DNA of 64,000 bases from Streptomyces sp. ML-6. Lineage in GTDB: Bacteria; Actinomycetota; Actinomycetes; Streptomycetales; Streptomycetaceae. The stretch spans positions 4,616,501 through 4,680,500 of the forward strand of contig NZ_JAOTIK010000001.1 in NCBI RefSeq assembly GCF_030116705.1, given 5' to 3'. The notes beneath the pieces were generated by a model that was not told where the DNA came from, did no database searches, and was given only the letters and a program-made list of their open reading frames with translations. Within the stretch, counting starts at the first letter, position 1. Each line of letters opens with the position of its first letter. Positions 12,181 to 21,135 of the stretch are shown here, piece after piece. The position numbers were made by a program, and so were the translations under genes.

Positions 12181-13410
12181 TCATGACGCGGGCACGATCC
12201 GTCCGGTGACCTCGCCGATCCCGACCCGGGTGCCGTCCGGGCCCGGGGCCCAGGCCGTCATCGTCACGACGTCGCCGTCCTCCAGGAACGTGCGCTTGCC
12301 GTCCGGGAGGTCCAGCGGGTCGCGGCCGTTCCAGGTCAGCTCCAGGAGGGAGCCGCGCCGGCCGGGCTCGGCGCCGCTGACCGTGCCGGAGCCGTACAGG
12401 TCGCCGGTGCGCAGCGACGCGCCGTTCACCGTCATCTGGGCCAGCATCTGGGCCGCCGTCCAGTACATGGTGGCGAACGGCGGCTCGGCGACCACCTGCC
12501 CGTTGATCGCGACGGAGATCCGCAGGTCGAAGCCGCCGGGCTCGTCCTCGTCCGCGTCCTCCAGGTAGGGGAGCAGCGGGAGGTCGCGGGCCGGGGGCGC
12601 GATCCGGGCCGACTCCAGCGCCTCCAGCGGGGTCACCCAGGCCGACACGGACGTGGCGAAGGACTTGCCGAGGAACGGGCCGAGCGGGACGTACTCCCAG
12701 GCCTGGATGTCCCGCGCCGACCAGTCGTTGAGCAGGCAGAGCCCGAAGACGTGGTCGCGGAAGTCGCCCAGCGGGACGGGGGTGCCCTGCTCGGAGCCGA
12801 CGCCGACGACGAAGCCGACCTCGGCCTCGATGTCCAGCTTGACGGAGGGGCCGAAGACCGGGGCCGGGTCGGCCGGCGCCTTGCGCTGGCCGGAGGGGCG
12901 CACCACGTCCGTGCCCGACACGACGACGGTGCCGGACCTGCCGTGGTAGCCGATCGGGAGGTGCTTCCAGTTGGGCGTCAGCGCCTCGCCGTTCGGCCGG
13001 AAGATCTGCCCGACGTTGGTGGCGTGGTGCTCGCTGGCGTAGAAGTCGACGTAGTCCCCGACCGCGTAGGGCAGGTGCAGCGTCACGGCGTCGAGCGGGT
13101 GCAGCAACGGCTCGATGTCGGCGCGGTGCGCCGGAACCGTGACCCAGGCGGTCAGCGCCCGCCGGACGTCCCGCCAGGCGGTGCGGCCCGCCGCCAGCAG
13201 CGCGGTCAGGTCCGGCCGGCCGAGGAGCTGCGCGTAGGGCGAGCCGAGCGCGTGCGCGGCGGCCCCGGCGTCCAGGACGTGGTTGCCGATGCGCACGCCG
13301 ACCCGGCGGTCCTCGGGGTGGTCGGGGGTGGAGAACACTCCGTACGGAAGGTTGTGCGGACCGAAGGGGTCGCCCTCGGCCAGATCGAGCGGGCTGCTCT
13401 GCTCGGGCAT
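12181..13410 (-). CDS. fahA: Fumarylacetoacetase
   Basis: Last enzyme of tyrosine/homogentisate degradation: it hydrolyses 4-fumarylacetoacetate to fumarate and acetoacetate. The 409-residue length fits the two-domain enzyme. Catalytic and metal segments are visible: DFYASEHHATNVG near residue 125, the metal-binding DIEAEVGFVVG, and LLNDWSARDIQAWEYVPLGP, with GKSFATSVSAWVTPLEAL after it. The N-terminal GPHNLPYGVFST motif is also typical. The start ATG is at 13410. It lies 134 bases downstream of the CocE-type hydrolase on the same strand and has its own terminator. No other homogentisate-pathway gene is in the window. Confidence 0.93.
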   Translation of the reverse strand: MPEQSSPLDLAEGDPFGPHNLPYGVFSTPDHPEDRRVGVRIGNHVLDAGAAAHALGSPYAQLLGRPDLTALLAAGRTAWRDVRRALTAWVTVPAHRADIEPLLHPLDAVTLHLPYAVGDYVDFYASEHHATNVGQIFRPNGEALTPNWKHLPIGYHGRSGTVVVSGTDVVRPSGQRKAPADPAPVFGPSVKLDIEAEVGFVVGVGSEQGTPVPLGDFRDHVFGLCLLNDWSARDIQAWEYVPLGPFLGKSFATSVSAWVTPLEALESARIAPPARDLPLLPYLEDADEDEPGGFDLRISVAINGQVVAEPPFATMYWTAAQMLAQMTVNGASLRTGDLYGSGTVSGAEPGRRGSLLELTWNGRDPLDLPDGKRTFLEDGDVVTMTAWAPGPDGTRVGIGEVTGRIVPAS

Positions 13411-13544
13411 GTGTTGCTGCCTCGCTTTCCAGGTCGCTTGGGGGACACGTTACGTGGCTGCCGCCACCCGGCGGGAGTGTCCCAACCACCCCTGATGCCC
13501 GGAAAGTTCTGCCGTGCCCCTCCCGGGGCGCGGTGCGCGGCGGC

Positions 13545-15539
13545 TCAGCCGGCCGTGCGCGGGATCCGCTTCTCCCAGGTGCGGTGGAAGACCACCTCGC
13601 CGCCCTCCTTGCACATCACCTCGTTGGAGGTGATGAAGTCGGTGGCGTCCGCGCCGGTCTCGGAGCGGGTCTCGATCCGCACGTCCCAGGCCATCTCCGG
13701 CCGGTGCAGCCGGATCGCCCAGTCGGAGCGGGCGTGCGCGCCGAGCGGGTCGCCCTCCCGGATGGTGTACGTCTCCAGGGCGTCCTCGGTGAACTCCAGG
13801 CCGTCCGGGTAGATGCGGGTGCCGCCGTAGCGCGGGTCCACCTCCAGCCGCCATTCGCCCTTGGCGACGTCGCGGATCACCAGCCGTTCGGGGCGCTGTT
13901 CGTCGAGCGTCACCGGGTGGACGACGCCGAGCGGTTCGGACTGCTCCGGGGGCTCGAAGCGGATGTTCGGGTCCTGGGTGCGGCGGCGCACCGGCAGTTC
14001 GAGGAGGCTGCCCTCGGCGTCCAGGGTAAATCCGGCCGATCCGGCCTGCGGCCAGATCCACGGCCAGTACGAGGAGGAGACCGCGAGCCTGATCCGGTGG
14101 CCGGGCGGGAAGGAGTGCCCGATGCCGTTCAGTTCGAAGGTCACGTCCTCGGTGTCGCCGACCGGCCAGTCGTCGGTGCGGTCGCGGCCGTGCCGGGCGG
14201 CCAGGTTGAGCGCGCCCCGGGTGACCAGGGTGGAGGAGCCGTCCGGCGCGACGTCGCAGAGCCGGGCGATCGCCTGGCCGCGCGGGGCGTCCATCCGGAT
14301 GCGCAGCCTCACCCGGGGGCGGCCCAGGATCTCGATCGGCTCGCCCTCGACGGGGAACTCGAAGCAGACCGACTTGGCGTCCTCGTCGCGCTGGTCGGGC
14401 GGCAGGTCGCCGTCGTTGCCGAACGGGAAGAACCGCCCGGCGTCCAGTCCGGTGTGCTGCGGCGAGTCGACGATGCGCGGCCCGCCCTGGAGGGCGTACG
14501 CCACCGGCGTGACGTTCGGCGACGGCCAGCGGGTCTCGCCCGCCCAGCGGCCCGGGAGCGTCTCGTACACGGTGGCGGGGCGGTGCGAGTCGCTGATCCA
14601 GGCCCGCAGCAGCGGTTCGGACATGACGCCGGTGTCCTCGTCCTTCAGGTGCTGGTCCCACCAGCGCAGCGTCTCCTGGAGGAAGCCGATCGACGGGCCC
14701 GGCGGCAGCCCGCGGTCCGGGTACTGGTGCGACCAGGGCCCGATCAGCCCGCGCACCCGGTCCGGGTCGAGGTGTTCGACGAGCCGCAGGACCGTGTCGC
14801 GGTACGGGTCGTGCCAGCCGCCCACCGCGAGGACGTTCGCCCGGATCGCGGAGTAGTCCTCGCAGACGCTGCCGTGCTTCCAGTAGTCGTCGCGGGTCTG
14901 GTGGGCCAGCCAGGTGTGGATGAAGGGCTCGACGGACGCCAGCCGTTTGCGCCACATGTCCTTCCACTCCGCGCCGACCTGCGCGGGGTCCGGCGGCCGG
15001 GCGACGAAGGCCAGCATGGTGGCCGCCCAGGCGTGCATGTCGACGGCGAGCACCGAGCCGCCCATGTAGTGGACGTCGTTGTCGTAGCGGTCGTCGGTCG
15101 AGCAGACGGTCACGACCGCCTTCAGCGGTTCGGGGGCCAGGGCGGCGATCTGGAGCGCGTTGAAGCCGCCCCACGAGATGCCGAACATGCCGACCCGGCC
15201 GGAGCACCAGTCCTGCCGGGCCAGCCAGTGCACGACCGCGACGCCGTCGGCCAGCTCCGTCGCGTCGTACTCGTCGCCCGGCAGGCCCTCGCTGTTGCCG
15301 TGGCCGCGCACGTCCACCCGGACGGAGGCGTAGCCGTGGCCCGCGTACCAGGGGTGGCGCTGCCAGTCGCGCGGCGCGGTCCAGTCGCTCAGCCGGTACG
15401 GCAGGTATTCGAGGAGCGCGGGCACCGGCTCGTCGGTGACGGGCCGCCAGATCCGGGCGTACAGCCGGGTGCCGTCCGGCAGCGGGATGCGGACGTCCTC
15501 ATGGGTGGTCTCGTACGGGAACGTGGTGCGGATGTGCAT
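13545..15539 (-). CDS. CocE/NonD family hydrolase (X-Pro dipeptidyl-peptidase-like)
   Basis: An alpha/beta hydrolase of the S15 peptidase/cocaine esterase type, 664 residues. The nucleophile elbow is G120-I-S122-W-G-G, preceded by the DVRGHGNSEG strand at about 76-85. The C-terminal half, from about residue 380, is the jelly-roll X-Pro dipeptidyl-peptidase domain, with the GHSFPPGHRIRLAVSSSYWP signature of this family near 480-500. No signal peptide is evident, so it is probably cytoplasmic. It follows the peptide transporter with a 51-base gap; co-transcription suggests, as inference, hydrolysis of imported proline-containing peptides or peptide-like esters. The true substrate cannot be told from sequence. 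Confidence 0.88.
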   Translation of the reverse strand: MHIRTTFPYETTHEDVRIPLPDGTRLYARIWRPVTDEPVPALLEYLPYRLSDWTAPRDWQRHPWYAGHGYASVRVDVRGHGNSEGLPGDEYDATELADGVAVVHWLARQDWCSGRVGMFGISWGGFNALQIAALAPEPLKAVVTVCSTDDRYDNDVHYMGGSVLAVDMHAWAATMLAFVARPPDPAQVGAEWKDMWRKRLASVEPFIHTWLAHQTRDDYWKHGSVCEDYSAIRANVLAVGGWHDPYRDTVLRLVEHLDPDRVRGLIGPWSHQYPDRGLPPGPSIGFLQETLRWWDQHLKDEDTGVMSEPLLRAWISDSHRPATVYETLPGRWAGETRWPSPNVTPVAYALQGGPRIVDSPQHTGLDAGRFFPFGNDGDLPPDQRDEDAKSVCFEFPVEGEPIEILGRPRVRLRIRMDAPRGQAIARLCDVAPDGSSTLVTRGALNLAARHGRDRTDDWPVGDTEDVTFELNGIGHSFPPGHRIRLAVSSSYWPWIWPQAGSAGFTLDAEGSLLELPVRRRTQDPNIRFEPPEQSEPLGVVHPVTLDEQRPERLVIRDVAKGEWRLEVDPRYGGTRIYPDGLEFTEDALETYTIREGDPLGAHARSDWAIRLHRPEMAWDVRIETRSETGADATDFITSNEVMCKEGGEVVFHRTWEKRIPRTAG

Positions 15540-15606
15540 GGCGTCACCTCAGTGGAGGGGGTGCGTGGTGCGGACGTGTATGGCCTCACCTCAGTGGACG
15601 GGGTGC
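15523..15606 (-). repeat. 42-base tandem duplication across the hydrolase start
   Basis: Copies 15523-15564 and 15565-15606 differ at only a few positions. On the minus strand one copy holds the hydrolase ATG and its upstream sequence; the other, overlapping the 3' end of the transporter gene, has ATA at the matching position, so it looks like a decayed translation start. Confidence 0.85.
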
Positions 15607-17090
15607 ATGGTGCGCCTGAGCCAGGGCGCGGCGGCGACGACGGCCAGACCGGCCACCACCGCGATCGCGCCGTTGACGCCGAAGTAGACGGGGTTGGAGA
15701 CCTCGCCGTACACCTTCACGACCTGGGCCTGGATGCCGTTGGCGAGGGCCAGCGAGAGGAACCAGAGCGCCATCGTCTGACTGGCGAACGCCGCGGGGGC
15801 GAGCTTGGTGGTCGCGGACATGCCGGAGGTCTCCAGCAGGATGTCGCCGAGACCGAGCAGCAGGTAGGAGCCGACGATCCACCAGGCGGCCATCCGGTAG
15901 GCGTCGCCGGAGTGCCCGGAGGTCGGCAGCACCATCAGCAGGAAGGACAGCCCGCCGAGGATCACCCCGAGGGCGATCTTGTTGGAGACGTGCGGCTGGC
16001 GCGGGCCCATCCGGGCCCAGACCGCGGCGACCACCGGGGCGAGCGCGACCTCGAAGGCGCCGAGCGCGGAGGCGTACCAGCTCGCCGGGAAGTGGAAGCC
16101 GAGGATCTCGGTGCGGGCGTTGGTCGACGCGAGCAGCATCATCGTCGAGTACGCCTGGAACAGGATGAAGTTGAAGACGACGGAGGCCAGGAACAGCACC
16201 ACGTACGGGCGCAGCCTGCCGCGTTCCTCGGCGGTGACCCGCGGGCTGCGGAACATCACCACGAAGTACACGACCGGCGCGATCACCGAGACGAGGGTGA
16301 GCAGGTCCACGAAGCGGTCCATGGTCAGCCACCCCGTCAGGGCCAGGACGGTGGCGAGGACCGCGACCACGACGGCACCGGCGACGATCAGCCGGACGGC
16401 ACGGCGCATGGGGGCCGGTGCCAGCGCGAATTCGGCGCCGTGCCTTCGCCCGGCCAGGTGACGCCGGCCCAGTACGTACTGGACGAGGCCGAGGGTCATG
16501 CCGAAGGCGGCGGCCGAGAAGCCCCAGTGCCAGCTCGCGTGGTCGCCGAGCCAACCGGTGACCAGCGGGCCGAGGAACGCCCCGATGTTGATGCCCATGT
16601 AGTAGAGGGCGAAGCCCGCGTCGCGGCGCTCGTCCTCGGTGCGGTAGAGCTTGCCGACCATGGTGGCCACATTGGGCTTGAGCAGACCGGTGCCGGCACT
16701 GATCAGGCCGAGGCCGGTCCAGGTCATCGCGTCGGTGGGCACCGCCATGGCGTAATGCCCGCAGGCGATGAGGATGCCGCCGTACAGGACGGCACGGTAC
16801 GAGCCGAGCATCCGGTCGGCCAGCCAGCCGCCCGCCACGGAGACCAGGTAGACCAGGGTGCCGTAGGCGGCCGAGACGGACGCGGCGGTGCCAGGCTCCA
16901 TGCCCATGCCGCCGCGGGCGACCGTGTCGGCGAAGTAGAGGACCAGGATCGCCTGCATGCCGAGGAACGAGAACCGCTCCCAGACCTCCAGGCCGGACAG
17001 GGTCATCAGCCCCCGGGGTTGGCCGAAAAAGGCCTGGTCATCGCCCGGGGGAGGCTGAGTCGGTTCGGTGTCTGCGGCCGTGCTGGACAA
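15591..17090 (-). CDS. POT/PTR family oligopeptide:H+ symporter
   Basis: A proton-dependent peptide transporter of the major facilitator superfamily (499 residues, about 14 membrane helices). Family hallmarks are the first-helix WERFSFLGMQAILVLYF, GGWLADRMLGSYRAVLYGG in the loop between helices 2 and 3, and FALYYMGINIGAFLGPLVTG. The TTG at 17090 was chosen because an AGGAG lies 7 bases upstream on the minus strand, and it gives the short cytoplasmic leader usual for the family. The frame stays open further upstream but only through sequence antisense to the divergent prenyl synthase. The stop is 51 bases before the CocE-type hydrolase, so peptide import and hydrolysis are probably linked. Confidence 0.92.
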   Translation of the reverse strand: MSSTAADTEPTQPPPGDDQAFFGQPRGLMTLSGLEVWERFSFLGMQAILVLYFADTVARGGMGMEPGTAASVSAAYGTLVYLVSVAGGWLADRMLGSYRAVLYGGILIACGHYAMAVPTDAMTWTGLGLISAGTGLLKPNVATMVGKLYRTEDERRDAGFALYYMGINIGAFLGPLVTGWLGDHASWHWGFSAAAFGMTLGLVQYVLGRRHLAGRRHGAEFALAPAPMRRAVRLIVAGAVVVAVLATVLALTGWLTMDRFVDLLTLVSVIAPVVYFVVMFRSPRVTAEERGRLRPYVVLFLASVVFNFILFQAYSTMMLLASTNARTEILGFHFPASWYASALGAFEVALAPVVAAVWARMGPRQPHVSNKIALGVILGGLSFLLMVLPTSGHSGDAYRMAAWWIVGSYLLLGLGDILLETSGMSATTKLAPAAFASQTMALWFLSLALANGIQAQVVKVYGEVSNPVYFGVNGAIAVVAGLAVVAAAPWLRRTMHPVH

Positions 17091-17246
17091 AAGGGGTACT
17101 CCTGATCGTATGAGCTGACCACGAACATACCGGCGGCGGCGGGAAGGCGCCCACGGTGATCCAAAGGGGACCGGATACGCTGACTTGAGTGATGGCAGCG
17201 ACACATCGACATTCCGTGTGATCGTCAGCAGACAGGAGATCCCCTC

Positions 17247-18257
17247 GTGACCGTCGTCGGGCCGTTCGGACTGAGCGTGCGGGACCATGCTCTTGAGGCC
17301 GATGTCCAGGCCGGTTTGGCTGCTGTCGAGGCCGGGCTGCTCGACGTCACCAAGAGCGACGTGCCCTTCATCACGGAGGCCGCACAGCATCTCGTCCGCG
17401 CCGGAGGCAAACGTTTCAGGCCACTGCTGGCGATGCTGGCGGCCCGGTTCGGCGACCCCGACGCGCCGGGCGTGGTGCCCGCCGCCGTCGTCGTCGAGCT
17501 GACGCACCTCGCGACGCTCTACCACGACGACGTGATGGACGAGGCGGACGTGCGCCGCGGCGTCGACAGCGCCAACAGCCGCTGGGGCAACTCGGTGGCC
17601 GTGCTGACCGGCGACTTCCTCTTCGCCCGCGCCTCGCACATACTGGCCGACCTCGGCCCGGAGGCCGTACGCATCCAGGCGGAGGCGTTCGAGCGGCTGG
17701 TCACCGGCCAGATCCTGGAGACCGCCGGCCCGGACGAGGGCCGCGACCCGGTGGAGCACTACCTGGACGTGCTGAGCGGCAAGACCGGCTCGCTGATCGC
17801 GGTGGCCTGCCGGTTCGGCGCGATGATGGCCGGTGCGGACGAGTCGACCGTCGACATCCTCACCCAGTACGGCGAGCGGCTCGGCGTCGCCTTCCAGCTG
17901 GCCGACGACGTGCTCGACATCGCGTCCGACTCGCACGAGTCCGGCAAGACCCCGGGCACCGACCTGCGCGAGGGCATTCCGACCCTTCCCGTGCTGCACC
18001 TGCGGGCGCGGGCGGCGGCCGAGGGCCGGCCGGAGGACCTGGAGCTCGTCGCGCTGCTGGACGGCGGCCTGGAGGACGACGCCCGGCACGCCGAGGCACT
18101 GCGCAGGCTGCGCGTCCACCCGGCGCTGGAGCAGGCCAAGCGGGACACCATCCGGTACGCGGAGGAGGCGCGGGCCACGCTGGCGCCGCTGCCCGAGGGC
18201 CATGCGAAGGCCGCGCTGGAGGAGCTGTGCGACGCGGTGGTGCACCGGGCGGGCTGA
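17247..18257 (+). CDS. Long-chain polyprenyl diphosphate synthase
   Basis: An all-trans prenyl transferase that extends farnesyl or geranylgeranyl diphosphate with isopentenyl diphosphate, 336 residues. The first Asp-rich motif DDVMD is at 94-98, in the context LYHDDVMDEADVRRG, and the second, DDVLD, is at 220-224; KRFRPLLAML near residue 55 is the usual substrate-binding region. The residues just before the first motif are small to medium, consistent with long products. The GTG start follows an AGGAG site. Close placement to the nuo genes suggests, as inference, synthesis of the menaquinone side chain. It is divergent from the peptide transporter across about 155 bases. Confidence 0.92.
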   Translation: MTVVGPFGLSVRDHALEADVQAGLAAVEAGLLDVTKSDVPFITEAAQHLVRAGGKRFRPLLAMLAARFGDPDAPGVVPAAVVVELTHLATLYHDDVMDEADVRRGVDSANSRWGNSVAVLTGDFLFARASHILADLGPEAVRIQAEAFERLVTGQILETAGPDEGRDPVEHYLDVLSGKTGSLIAVACRFGAMMAGADESTVDILTQYGERLGVAFQLADDVLDIASDSHESGKTPGTDLREGIPTLPVLHLRARAAAEGRPEDLELVALLDGGLEDDARHAEALRRLRVHPALEQAKRDTIRYAEEARATLAPLPEGHAKAALEELCDAVVHRAG

Positions 18258-18540
18258 GGGAAGCCCGTCGGGTGGCCGCGGCCCCGTGGGCGGCGGCCAC
18301 CGCGTCCGTCTCCGCCCGGCTCCTCCCGTCGCACGTCCTCCCCTACGGGATGGGGGAGCCGGACCCGCGCGGTGTCATACCGAAGAGGTAGGCGGAGTTG
18401 CTCCCGCGGGCTGACGCTTTCGCACCACGGGTTTGGTCGGATGGAGAACGTCCACTCCTGACCAACCCGGTGAGAATGGCGGCACGGAGTGGACGAGTGC
18501 AACCGGACGGAAAGCCGCCGACCACGGAGGTAGGGCACAC

Positions 18541-19830
18541 ATGGCACCGAACGACAGCGCAGAGACCGGCAGCGGGACCAAGGGCACCGCCGCCGGCCGC
18601 CGGAAGGCGGCGCGTTACATCGTCCCGGTCGCGGTGGCGGGAGTGGCGGCCGCGACGATCGGGCTCGTGCCGGCGCTCGCGAGCACCGGTGACCCCGAGC
18701 TGCCGAAGATCACCGCACAGGAACTCATCGAGAGGATCGCCGCCTCGGACACCGAGCGGCTCTCCGGCACGGTGCGCATCAGCACGGACCTCGGCATCCC
18801 CGCGCTCGGCGGCCTGGCCGACGCCTTCGTCCAGGGCGGCGGGGCCGGCGGGGGCGGCGCGAGCGCCGACCCGCAGGAGCGGATGACGGAGCTGGCGTCC
18901 GGCACGCACACGCTCCGGGTCGCCGCGGACGGCCCCGACAAGCAGCGGCTGTCGATCCTGGACAACGCCTCGGAGTACAGCCTGATCCGCAACGGCGACG
19001 AGGTCTGGGCCTACGACAGCGGCTCCGACCAGGCGTACCACGCCACCGCGGACGAGTCCGCACGGGACTCCGGCGAGAAGCCCGTGCACCCCGCTCCCGA
19101 GGGCGCCCCGGCCACCCCGAAGGAGCTGGCCGAACAGCTGCTGGAGGCGGCGGGCCCCACCACGTCCGTGACGGTCGACGGCACCGCCCGGGTCGCCGGA
19201 CGCGACGCGTACAAGCTGGTCGTCAAGCCGAAGCAGAGCGGTTCCACGATCGGTTCGGCCACGGTCGCGGTCGACGCGGAGAACGGCGTGCCGCTGAAGT
19301 TCACCCTCCTCGCGAGCGCCGGCGGCAAGCCCGTCGTCGACGCCGGGTTCACCAAGGTCGACTTCGCGAAGCCGGACGCCTCCCTGTTCACGTTCACCCC
19401 GCCCAAGGGCACCGAGGTGACCGAGGCCGACGACGCGAAGGCACAGCACGAACAGGGCAAGGGCTCGGACAAGGACCTGGGCAAGGGTCTGGGCAAGGGC
19501 CTCGACGGCCTGTTCCCGGGCGCCGAGGGGCTGGGCGCCGAGGACGGGAGCGTGAAGGTCATCGGCGAGGGCTGGAACGCGATCGCGGAGATCGGCGCCC
19601 CGGGCGGCGCCGCTCTCCCCTCGAAGGGGTCGGAAAAGGGCTCGGACGAGATGCCGGCCGAGGCCCAGCAGTTCCTGGACTCGCTCGGCGACAAGGTCAC
19701 CGGCACGTTCGGCTCGGGCACGGTCTTCAAGACCCGCCTGGTCAACGCGCTGCTGACCGACGACGGCAAGGTCTACGTCGGTGCGGTCACGAAGGACGCG
19801 CTGGTCCAGGCGGCGAACAACGCCTCCTGA
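18541..19830 (+). CDS. LolA-like/DUF2092 membrane-anchored or exported protein
   Basis: The 429-residue protein has an N-terminal cytoplasmic stretch of about 22 residues with RRKAAR, then one hydrophobic segment at about 24-45 ending near PALAS, which could be an uncleaved anchor or a signal peptide. The rest resembles the LolA/LppX-like lipoprotein-carrier fold annotated as DUF2092 in Streptomyces (for example VTVDGTARVAGRDAYKLVVKP and FTKVDFAKPDASLFTFTPPKG). A Gly/Lys-rich linker, GKGSDKDLGKGLGKGLDG, lies at about 305-322. An ATG with GGAGG upstream fixes the start. The gene is immediately upstream of an ABC transporter but separated from it by a strong terminator. The ligand is unknown. 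Confidence 0.75.
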   Translation: MAPNDSAETGSGTKGTAAGRRKAARYIVPVAVAGVAAATIGLVPALASTGDPELPKITAQELIERIAASDTERLSGTVRISTDLGIPALGGLADAFVQGGGAGGGGASADPQERMTELASGTHTLRVAADGPDKQRLSILDNASEYSLIRNGDEVWAYDSGSDQAYHATADESARDSGEKPVHPAPEGAPATPKELAEQLLEAAGPTTSVTVDGTARVAGRDAYKLVVKPKQSGSTIGSATVAVDAENGVPLKFTLLASAGGKPVVDAGFTKVDFAKPDASLFTFTPPKGTEVTEADDAKAQHEQGKGSDKDLGKGLGKGLDGLFPGAEGLGAEDGSVKVIGEGWNAIAEIGAPGGAALPSKGSEKGSDEMPAEAQQFLDSLGDKVTGTFGSGTVFKTRLVNALLTDDGKVYVGAVTKDALVQAANNAS

Positions 19831-19867
19831 CGCCGGGGGCGTGCCGCGCGCCCCGGACACCACGTAC

Positions 19868-19900
19868 CCGCCCCGCCGTACGCTCCGTACGGCGGGGCGG
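19868..19900 (+). terminator. Hairpin terminator after the LolA-like gene
   Basis: Arms 19868-19881 and 19887-19900 form a perfect 14-base stem with a 5-base loop, 38 bases past the stop codon. There is no U-tract. Confidence 0.85.
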
Positions 19901-20013
19901 TTCGCCGCGTCCGCCCCTCGGACTCGGACGGACGGCACCGCCGGAGCACGACCCAGGAACGTCCGGTTTGCTTGGCCGGACGAACGAACCCTGCCGACCC
20001 ATGGGGAGTACGC

Positions 20014-21135
20014 ATGACAGAGCCCGGGACCGCGGTCGAGCCGAAAGAGCCCCCCGGGCCGGGAGCGGCCACCGGCCAGGGAGGGGCCACCGAGCCGGAT
20101 GCGGCCACCGGCCCGGTCGGCAGACCCGGGGCGTCCGGCCACCCCGGGGCGTCCGAAGGGCCCCGGACCGGTGAGGGCCCCGGCCCCGGCGACGGCCCGG
20201 CGGCCGTGATCGAGACCCGGGGCCTCACCAAGCGCTACCGCGGCGGACAGCTCGCCGTGGACGGCCTCAACCTCGACGTCCCCGCCGGCAGCGTCTTCGG
20301 CTTCCTCGGCCCCAACGGCTCGGGCAAGACCACCACCATCCGGATGCTGATGGGCCTGATCACCCCGACGGCCGGCACCGCGCGGCTCCTCGGCCACCCC
20401 GTGCCGGACGCCGCCCGCACCGTGCTCCCGCAGGTCGGCGCGCTGATCGAGGGGCCCGCGCTGTACGGCTTCCTGAGCGGCCGGGACAACCTGCTGCGGT
20501 ACGACTCCGCCGACCCGACCGCCGACCCGCGCACCCGCCGGGCCCGGGTGGGGGAGGCCCTGGAACGGGTCGGGCTGGCCGCGGCGGCCGGCAAGAAGGC
20601 CAAGGCGTACTCCCTGGGCATGAAGCAGCGCCTCGGGCTCGCCGCCGCCCTGCTCCAGCCGCGCCGCCTGCTCGTCCTCGACGAACCGACCAACGGCCTC
20701 GACCCGCAGGGCATGCGGGAGATCCGTGCCCTGGTCAGGGAACTGGCGGCGGAGGGCACCACGGTCTTCCTCTCCTCGCACCTCCTCGACGAGATCGAAC
20801 AGGTCTGCACGCACGCCGCGGTGATGGCCCGGGGCCGGCTGGTCGTCCAGGGCCCGGTCGCGGAACTGGCGGCGGGCACCCGCGGCCGGCTGACCGTCAC
20901 CACCCCCGACCCGGGCGACGCCGCCCGGGTCCTGGCGGAACTGGGCGTCACCGGCGTCACGGCCGACGGCGACCGGGTGAGCGCCGAGGCGCCGCCGGGC
21001 GACGTCGAACTCGCCGACCTCAGCGCGGCACTGGTCCACGCAGGGGTGCGCCTGCGGTCCTTCGGCGTCGAACGGGCCTCGCTGGAGGACGCCTTCGTCG
21101 CACTCACCGGAGAGGGTTTCGATGTCGCAGGCTGA
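20014..21135 (+). CDS. ABC transporter ATP-binding protein
   Basis: Nucleotide-binding subunit of an ABC-2 type (DrrA-like) transporter, 373 residues. Walker A GPNGSGKTT begins at about residue 99, the ABC signature in YSLGMKQR at about 199, and Walker B with LLVLDEPTNGLDP at about 219. The first 60 residues are a Gly/Pro/Ala-rich extension with no recognisable domain. I chose ATG 20014, which has GGGGAG 5 bases upstream, over an in-frame TTG at 19972. Its last 14 bases overlap the permease gene. Substrate unknown; the downstream TetR gene may regulate it. Confidence 0.92.
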   Translation: MTEPGTAVEPKEPPGPGAATGQGGATEPDAATGPVGRPGASGHPGASEGPRTGEGPGPGDGPAAVIETRGLTKRYRGGQLAVDGLNLDVPAGSVFGFLGPNGSGKTTTIRMLMGLITPTAGTARLLGHPVPDAARTVLPQVGALIEGPALYGFLSGRDNLLRYDSADPTADPRTRRARVGEALERVGLAAAAGKKAKAYSLGMKQRLGLAAALLQPRRLLVLDEPTNGLDPQGMREIRALVRELAAEGTTVFLSSHLLDEIEQVCTHAAVMARGRLVVQGPVAELAAGTRGRLTVTTPDPGDAARVLAELGVTGVTADGDRVSAEAPPGDVELADLSAALVHAGVRLRSFGVERASLEDAFVALTGEGFDVAG

